Under the pieces are notes generated by a model that searched no databases, was not told where the DNA came from, and was given only the letters and a program-made list of their open reading frames with translations. A program made the translations under genes and the position numbers. 15,221 bases of DNA from Saccoglossus kowalevskii (lineage: Eukaryota; Hemichordata; Enteropneusta; Harrimaniidae): NCBI RefSeq assembly GCF_000003605.2, contig NW_003107891.1:1-15221 (forward strand), written 5' to 3'. The stretch's first letter is position 1; each line of letters opens with the position of its first letter. This document shows, piece after piece, positions 10,501 to 15,221 of the stretch.

Positions 10501-13500
10501 GACACAATGACACAGCAATACCATCTGAACTATGGATTGACACAATGACATAGCTATACCATCTGAACCATGGACAGACACAATGACATAGCTATACCAT
10601 CTGAACCATGGATAGACACAATGACACAGCTATAACATCTGAACTATGGATAGACACAATGACACAGCAATACCATCTGAACTATGGATAGACACAAGGA
10701 CACAGCTATACCATCTGAACCATGGATAGACACAATGACACAGCTACACCATCTGAACCATAGATAGACACAAGGACACATCTATACCATCAGAACCATT
10801 GATAGACACAATGACACAGCTATACCATCTGAACTATGTATAGACACAATGACACAGCTATACCATCTGAACCATGGATAGACACAATAACACAGCTATA
10901 CCATTTGAACCATGGATAGATACAAGGACACAGCTATACCATCTGAACCATGTATAGACACAATGACACAGCAATACCATCTGAACTATGGATAGACACA
11001 ATGACACAGCTATACCATCTGAACCATGGGTAGACACAATGACACAGCTATACCATCTGAACCATGGATAGACACAGTCACACAGCTATACCATCTGAAC
11101 CATGGATAGACACAAGTACACAGCTATACCATCTGAACCATGGATAGACACAATGACACAGCTATACCATCAGAACCATTGATAGACACAATGATACAGC
11201 TATACCATCTGAACTATGGATAGACACAATGACACAGCTATACCATCTGAACCATGGATAGACACAATGACACAGCAATACCATCTGAAATATGGATAGA
11301 CACAATGACATAGCTATACCATCTGAACTATGGATAGACACAATGACACAGCAATACCATCTGAACTATGGATAGACACAATGACACAGCAATACCATCT
11401 AAACTATTGATAGACACAATGACACAGCCATACCATCTGAACTATGGATAGACACAATGACACAGCTATACCATCTGATCTATGGATAGACACGATGACA
11501 CAGCAATACCATCTGAACTATGGATAGACACGATGACACAGATATACCATCTGAACCATGGATAGACACAATGAAACAGCTATAACATCTGAACTATGGA
11601 TAGAGACAGTGACACAGCTATACCATCTGAACTATGGATAGACACAATGACATAGCTATACCATCTGAACCATGGATAGACACAATGACATACCTATACC
11701 ATCTGAACCATGGATAGACACAATGACATAGCTATACCATCTGAACCATGGATAGACACAATGACACAGCTATAACATCTGAACTAGGGATAGACACAAT
11801 GACACAGCTATACCATCTGAACTATGGATAGACACAATGACACAGCTATACCATCTGAACCATGGATAGACACAATGACACAGCTATAACATCTGAACTA
11901 TGGATAGAGACAGTGACACAGCTATACCATCTGAACTATGGATAGACACAATGACACAGTAATACCATCTGAACTATGGATTGACACAATGACATAGCTA
12001 TACCATCTGACCCATGGATAGACACAATGACATAGCTATACCATCTGAACCGTGGCTAGACACAATGACACAGCTATAACATCTGAACTATGGAGAGACA
12101 CAATGACACAGCAATACCATCTGAACTATGGATAGACACAAGGACACAGCTATACCATCTGAACTATGGATAGACACAAGGACACAGCTATACCATCTGA
12201 ACCATGGATAGACACAATGACACAGCTATACCATCTGAACTATGGATAGACACAATGACACAGCTATACCATCTGAACCATGGATAGACACAATGACACA
12301 GCTATAACATCTGAACTATGGATAGAGACAGTGACACAGCTATACCATCTGAACTATGGATAGACACAATGACACAGTAATACCATCTGAACTATGGATT
12401 GACACAATGACATAGCTATACCATCTGACCCATGGATAGACACAATGACATAGCTATACCATCTGAACCATGGCTAGACACAATGACACAGCTATAACAT
12501 CTGAACTATGGAGAGACACAATGACACAGCTATACCATCTGAACCATGGGTAGACACAATGACACAGCTATACCATCTGAACCATGGATAGACACAATCA
12601 CACAGCTATACCATCTGAACCATGGATAGACACAATGACACAGCTATACCATCAGAACCATTGATAGACACAATGATACAGCTATACCATCTGAACTATG
12701 GATAGACACAATGACACAGCTATACCATCTGAACCATGGATAGACACAATGACACAGCAATACCATCTGAAATATGGATAGACACAATGACATAGCTATA
12801 CCATCTGAACTATGGATAGACACAATGACACAGCAATACCATCTGAACTATGGATAGACACAATGACACAGCAATACCATCTGAACTATTGATAGACACA
12901 ATGACACAGCAATACCATCTGAACTATGAATAGACACAATGACACAGCTATACCATCTGATCTATGGATAGACACGATGACACAGCAATACCATCTGAAA
13001 TATGGATAGACACAATGACATAGCTATACCATCTGAACTATGGATAGACACAATGACACAGCAATACCATCTGAACTATGGATAGACACAATCACACAGC
13101 TATACCATCTGAACCATGGATAGACACAATGACACAGCTATACCATCTGAACCATGGATAGACACAATGACACAGCAATACCATCTGAACTATGGATAGA
13201 CACAATGACATAGCTATAACATCTGAACTATGGATAGACACAATGACACAGCTATACCATCTGAACCATGGATAGACACAATGACACAGTTATACCATCT
13301 GAACTATGGATAGACACAATGACACAGCTATACCATCTGAACTATGGATAGACACAATGACACAGCTATACAATCTGAACCATGGATAGACACAATGACA
13401 CAGTTATACCATCTGAACTATGGATAGACACAATGACACATCTATACCATCTGAACCATGGATAGACACAATGACACAGTTATACCATCTGAACTATGGA

Positions 13501-14670
13501 TAGACACAATGACACAGCTATACCATCTGAACCATGGATAGACACAATGACACAGTTATACCATCTGAACTATGGATAGACACAATGACACAGCTATACC
13601 ATCTGAACTATGGATAGACACAATGACACAGCTATAGCATCCGACAGTTTTAAAATTTGAACTAATATGTTAGATCTAATGATTTACTCACAAATCTTGA
13701 CTATCTGTATCCATCACTTCCCAGGTGGCAAGAGTAATATCCGTTAAATTTAGACCAACACCTGCAGTAAAACAGAAAAATACTACTTTAGTCATGATGA
13801 AATCTTTATCCATGGTAACTACATTGCTGACCATCTTTTTATATCATTATGGATGAGGCATGTCACAATTGGGTACGTACAAACCATGCATATAAACCAT
13901 ACAATAAAACATGTTAGTGCTCACTATTATTAAACATGGCCATGATACAATTTAGCATTAGCTATAGTTTAACTAGTTAAAGCACAAACCCTGTCAGCTG
14001 AAATAGCTCCACTGTGTGAAAAAATAGTCACTAAATAACCTAAAGAAGAGTTAACAATATAACAAGACAAATCAGAGTGGAAACAAAACATACCAACATA
14101 CAATGTAGAAAATGTATGAAGCAAAACATATTGATCTAACCATAAATGATATTATGCTAATGAATATATCAACATACACGTTCCGATACCTTGTAGATTT
14201 GTCACTAATAACTTGAACTTAAAATGTTCAAAGACATAATGACAGAATGCCAAAATTTGTTTGCCATTATCTGTGATTGCTAGTGTTTTGTTTATATGCC
14301 CATCATTGTTGACATATTTGACAAACTGTCCTTTTAACTTCTCTTCTATCATACATACATTACTATCATGTACAAGCAAGGAGCATGGAATAACACTGGA
14401 ATGAAAAGAAAGCATACACAAGAATTTAGTATACATTTTTTTTTGTAAAATCATACTGTACCCAGGACAATTTAGTGTGTAGTGTAGTCGCATTCATTTG
14501 ATATACAGGTACCACTGACATTTTTAACAGGAGATAAAACTTAACTCAGCAACTTTTAATCAATATTAATACAATGTTACCAGGTACCTTGGTGTTTCCC
14601 CAAAAGTAGCAGGTACTTGCTTTTCAAAATTTAATGATAACATCCTAGCAGCCATTTGTGACTGCACCTC
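1486..14670 (-). CDS. Alpha-kinase domain protein, C-terminal part, seven exons (5' end outside window)
   Basis: Spliced minus-strand gene: join of 14670-14588, 14395-14190, 13761-13692, 2647-2552, 2187-2138, 1718-1651 and 1521-1486. Intron phases match at every junction (2, 1, 2, 2, 1, 0), and the join is open for about 202 codons to a TGA. Motifs in order are VQSQMAARML, FGETP, IEEKLKGQFVKYVNNDG, AFCHYVFE, NLQGVGLNLTD, and HNLCNSYC with an LNLK tail. This order is diagnostic of the alpha-kinase family (TRPM6/7, ALPK, myosin heavy chain kinase and vwkA types), atypical Ser/Thr kinases with a structural zinc site. The ATP-binding lysine would lie in an exon beyond the window. Two oddities: Asn replaces the Asp of the family D-x-Q motif, and no glycine-rich loop is recognisable before the CxxxC pair. 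The protein ends in an acidic tail of about 34 residues. The domain lies at the C-terminus, unlike eEF2 kinase. The subfamily cannot be assigned without the N-terminal exons. Confidence 0.85.
1522..1650 (-). other. Intron 6 (129 bp)
   Basis: GTAAGT at the 5' end (1650) and TTTTTTCAG at the 3' end (1522). It separates exon 6 from the terminal exon. Confidence 0.7.
1651..1718 (-). CDS. Alpha-kinase exon 6 of 7 seen (acidic tail)
   Basis: 68 bp, phase 1 in and phase 0 out. The acceptor is ACACTCTAG and the donor is a consensus GTAAGT. The main frame begins IEPLEEEKHDDHN and runs to DEDSKV, a strongly acidic, probably disordered tail after the kinase domain. The split codon G+GT gives Gly. A second frame of the same exon is also open. 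An alternative acceptor eight bases downstream (TTGAG, exon 1710-1651) would give phase 0 but is a weaker site. Confidence 0.8.
1719..2137 (-). other. Intron 5 (419 bp)
   Basis: GTAGAG at 2137 and ACTCTAG at 1719. Very AT-rich, with no repeat recognised. Open frames on both strands here (1811-2041 and 1863-2078) are lysine/asparagine- or hydrophobic-rich by composition, resemble no protein, and are judged to be chance. Confidence 0.6.
2138..2187 (-). CDS. Alpha-kinase exon 5 of 7 seen (C-terminal zinc-ligand exon)
   Basis: 50 bp, phase 2 in and phase 1 out. The acceptor is GTGACTTTCAG, and the donor is TTAAAG followed by GTAGAG. The encoded NEHNLCNSYC plus LLLNLK matches the family ending H-x-C-N-x-x-C-x-x-L-x-L-K, where the two Cys and a preceding His bind structural zinc. 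Here the spacing is H-x-x-C rather than H-x-C, one residue longer. The exon is short, but the motif, both splice sites and the phase fit on both sides make it convincing. Confidence 0.78.
2188..2551 (-). other. Intron 4 (364 bp)
   Basis: GTACAA at 2551 and TTTCAG at 2188. AT-rich, with nothing else recognised. If the alternative exon 4 donor is used, the intron starts at 2568 instead. Confidence 0.6.
2552..2647 (-). CDS. Alpha-kinase exon 4 of 7 seen, immediately beside the satellite
   Basis: 96 bp, phase 2 in and phase 2 out. The acceptor is ATGTGTCCCAG, and the chosen donor is GACAG followed by GTACAA. It encodes DISKNNYEMWMAQLPRF and then 14 more residues to VIHED. The 1-nt start T completes TT+T (Phe) from exon 3. 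The donor was chosen because it is the only one that gives phase 2 for the next exon. An alternative donor, CACAG followed by GTAATT (exon end at 2569), is also good but gives phase 0. This segment does not resemble the usual glycine-rich GNLG loop of the family, so it may be a divergent or inserted piece. The array starts only about 16 bp upstream of its acceptor. Confidence 0.75.
4864..5290. repeat. Higher-order block copied at 10260-10686
   Basis: About 427 bp of variant units here match 10260-10686 almost base for base. The offset is exactly 5,396 bp, or 142 units. Shared markers include CAATCACAC, three ATGGATTGAC or ACATAGC unit runs, and the rare ACTACGGATAG at 5096 and 10492. The only differences noticed are GCCACAATG for GACACAATG and CCATATG for CCATCTG. 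Confidence 0.8.
7718..8438. repeat. Higher-order block copied at 10531-11251
   Basis: About 720 bp share the same order of rare variants at an offset of 2,813 bp (74 units plus one base; the extra base is the insertion near 9145). Markers include CCATAGATAG (7945 and 10758), CTATGTATAG, CAATAACAC followed by CCATTTG, GATAGATAC, CCATGGGTAG (8211 and 11024), and CCATTGATAG with ATGATACAG. Confidence 0.8.
8735..8990. repeat. Higher-order block copied at 11472-11727
   Basis: The variants GATCTATGG, CACGATGAC twice, CAGATATACC, GATAGAGACAGTG and ACATACCTATACC recur in the same order at an offset of 2,737 bp. That is two units shorter than the neighbouring block's offset, so a unit-scale deletion or insertion separates the two blocks. 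Confidence 0.75.
9290..9600. repeat. Higher-order block, three copies (also 11798-12108 and 12216-12526)
   Basis: The ordered markers GATAGAGACAGTG, CAGTAATACC, GGATTGACAC, CTGACCCATGG, GGCTAGACAC and GGAGAGACAC occur three times. Copy 2 is 2,508 bp (66 units) from copy 1, and copy 3 is 418 bp (11 units) from copy 2. The last two lie nearly adjacent, which implies a recent 11-unit local duplication. Confidence 0.85.
11021..11510. repeat. Higher-order block copied at 12541-12990
   Basis: The sequence of markers CCATGGGTAG, CACACAG, CCATTGATAG with ATGATACAG, GAAATATGG, GAACTATTGATAG, GATCTATGG and CACGATGAC recurs. The offset is 1,520 bp (40 units) at its start and 1,482 bp (39 units) further in. 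The second copy lacks one unit. Confidence 0.75.
13692..13761 (-). CDS. Alpha-kinase exon 3 of 7 seen (LQG-VGLNLTD segment)
   Basis: 70 bp, phase 1 in and phase 2 out. The acceptor is TTTTACTGCAG, and the donor is GATTT followed by GTGAGT. The split codon G+GT restores the Gly of LQG, giving NLQGVGLNLTD. The TD aspartate, eight residues after the Gln, is the position of the catalytic or phospho-accepting Asp in alpha-kinases and is conserved. The exon continues through ITLATWEVMD to SQD. Without splicing, the frame would reach TGA within the donor (TTTGTGAGT). The intron that begins here is the satellite-filled one. Confidence 0.9.
13762..14189 (-). other. Intron 2 (428 bp)
   Basis: GTATCG at 14189 and TTTTACTGCAG ending at 13762. 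AT-rich, with no repeat or ORF of note. Confidence 0.7.
14190..14395 (-). CDS. Alpha-kinase exon 2 of 7 seen (catalytic core)
   Basis: 206 bp, phase 2 in and phase 1 out, 68 full codons. It has a strong acceptor, TTTTCATTCCAG, and a donor of CAAG followed by GTATCG. The segment IEEKLKGQFVKYVNNDG matches the family EE-x-x-x-G-x-F-x-K-Y-x-N-N-x-G block. AFCHYVFE supplies the zinc-ligand histidine position, and LLVTNLQ is the metal-binding strand. Here AAT (Asn) stands where the family has Asp (D-x-Q), and the Gln is kept. The open frame continues past both ends of the exon (14152-14493). The homology and the phase of the next exon show that the exon starts at 14395 and ends at 14190, not at the ORF limits. 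Confidence 0.92.
14396..14587 (-). other. Intron 1 in window (192 bp)
   Basis: GTACCT at 14587 and TTCTTTTCATTCCAG ending at 14396. The pyrimidine tract is clear, and there is nothing else in it. Confidence 0.75.
14588..14670 (-). CDS. Alpha-kinase exon 1 of 7 seen (N-lobe helix segment)
   Basis: 83 bp, phase 0 in and phase 2 out. The acceptor is TCAATCACAG and the donor is CCAAG followed by GTACCT. It encodes 27 residues beginning EVQSQMAARML and ending in FGETP. An E-x-Q-x-Q-x-x-A-R helix followed by an F-G-x-x motif is typical of the alpha-kinase N-lobe, just after the strand carrying the ATP-binding lysine. The split codon AG+T gives Ser at the junction with the next exon. No matching upstream exon could be recognised before the window ends. 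Confidence 0.85.
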
Positions 14671-15221
14671 CTGTGATTGAAAGTGACAAAGGGTTAAAAG
14701 ACATGCACCTAAATATTTAATGCTTAACATTGTGAGATACAATAATTTAGAACTTTAGACAACAAAATGGTATTTCACTGTCTATTTTGACCAAACATGA
14801 CATAAATATGCTAAAAATATGTGATTTGTTCATTTGTTGACATCTCAACAACAGTTCAAAGAAGTTGAGAGCAAAGATAAAATATAGTTGAACTCTGGTG
14901 ACCATGCCCTTTGTTATATAATATTATTCCCTTTATCATAATTTGTTTCAATATAAATATGCATTGTCATAATTAATTTTGAATACAAACAAGTTTTGGG
15001 GTAGAAACAACAGTGAGAAAGCAGTTTACCGAATGTCCTTGATAGATATAAATATCTTACAAAAACATTGGTGCCTAATTTAATTATTTTAAGGGACATA
15101 ATTTCCAGCTTTATTCAAAGTAATTCAGATATTTTAGTATAAAACAAAGCTTCATCTCAGAAAAAAGTGCTGCATTTAAACATAAATGGATTCATAAAAA
15201 CATGTAATAAAACAGAAATCT
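14671..15221 (-). other. Intronic sequence upstream of first visible exon
   Basis: AT-rich, running to the window edge. No exon carrying the expected N-lobe lysine strand was found. An open frame at 14914-15099 has splice-like ends (GTAAAC near 15028) but the wrong exit phase for the next exon and no alpha-kinase resemblance. Confidence 0.5.

Larger units (their letters stand above)
2664..13645. repeat. 38-bp tandem satellite array, 289 copies
   Basis: A head-to-tail array with no interruption. A consensus unit is at 3386-3423, with landmarks CTATGGATAG, then GACACAATGACACAGC, then ATACCATCTGAA. The first unit starts at 2664 and the last at 13608, exactly 288 periods apart, so the few 1-bp indels cancel out. 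The consensus has 15 G+C in 38 and no CpG. Recurrent variants occur at fixed positions: CTATGG or CCATGG, AGCTATACC or AGCAATACC, GACACAG or GACATAG, CAATGAC or CAAGGAC, and CCATTGATAG. The end units are the most diverged (ACATGG at the start, AGCATCCGAC at the end), as expected of array edges. There is no spacer, so it is not CRISPR-like. The period is not a multiple of 3, and it does not encode a conserved protein. Confidence 0.98.
2648..13691 (-). other. Intron 3 (11,044 bp), almost entirely 38-bp satellite
   Basis: The 5' splice site GTGAGT is at 13691-13686 and the 3' splice site CCCAG ends at 2648. Outside the array only 46 bp remain on the donor side (13646-13691) and about 16 bp on the acceptor side (2648-2663). 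The two flanking exons join in phase (TT+T, Phe). The homology also runs on, from the catalytic LTD segment upstream to the zinc cysteines downstream, so this really is one intron of one gene. Confidence 0.8.

Noticed and set aside
2664-13645. CRISPR array
   Set aside because: Units are contiguous with no unique spacers, and the context is a spliced animal-type gene.
2664-13645. Transposon internal repeat or Helitron-type minisatellite
   Set aside because: No terminal inverted repeats, target-site duplication, CTRR/TC ends or transposase/helicase fragments are seen at either edge. The edges abut splice-site sequence directly.
14914-15099. Minus-strand 61-codon open frame, possible upstream alpha-kinase exon
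   Set aside because: Its possible donor gives phase 1, but the next exon needs phase 0. The sequence does not resemble the N-lobe.

Overview
This is eukaryotic nuclear DNA, most likely from an invertebrate animal. It is AT-rich and has short exons with GT-AG introns, no bacterial-style ORFs, and one very large simple tandem array. A mollusc or other lophotrochozoan is a reasonable guess, because alpha-kinase genes are often numerous there, but the sequence does not settle the taxon.

The main gene lies on the minus strand and is the 3' end of an alpha-kinase (atypical protein kinase) gene. Seven exons can be assembled by eye. In transcript order they are 14670-14588, 14395-14190, 13761-13692, 2647-2552, 2187-2138, 1718-1651 and 1521-1486 (stop). 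All six junctions agree in reading phase, giving about 202 C-terminal codons. The alpha-kinase signature is clear: an EE..GxFVKYxNNDG segment, an AFxHYxxE histidine, NLQGVGLNLTD, and a C-terminal CNSYC zinc-ligand pair followed by an acidic tail. The N-terminal part of the protein lies beyond 15221. Two things suggest altered or lost catalysis: Asn stands where the family has the Asp of its D-x-Q motif, and the glycine-rich loop expected before the C-terminal zinc cysteines is not recognisable.

About 72% of the window (2664-13645) is one uninterrupted head-to-tail array of a 38-bp unit. There are 289 copies, with the register kept exactly from the first to the last unit. The array fills a single intron of that gene (2648-13691, 11,044 bp). 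Only 46 bp remain between the 5' splice site and the array, and about 16 bp between the array and the 3' splice site. The branch point and pyrimidine tract of this intron must therefore lie in, or next to, satellite sequence. Within the array, marker variants reveal blocks of many units copied elsewhere at offsets that are whole multiples of 38 bp.

The left flank (1-1485) holds the 3' UTR, an AATAAA signal at 861-856, a 13-base C run, and a small CpG-rich patch (about 500-720). That patch carries a perfect YY1/TISU-type motif on the minus strand at 560-549, possibly the start of a second minus-strand gene arranged head-to-tail. The right flank beyond 14670 looks intronic. No tRNA, rRNA, CRISPR array or intact transposon was found.
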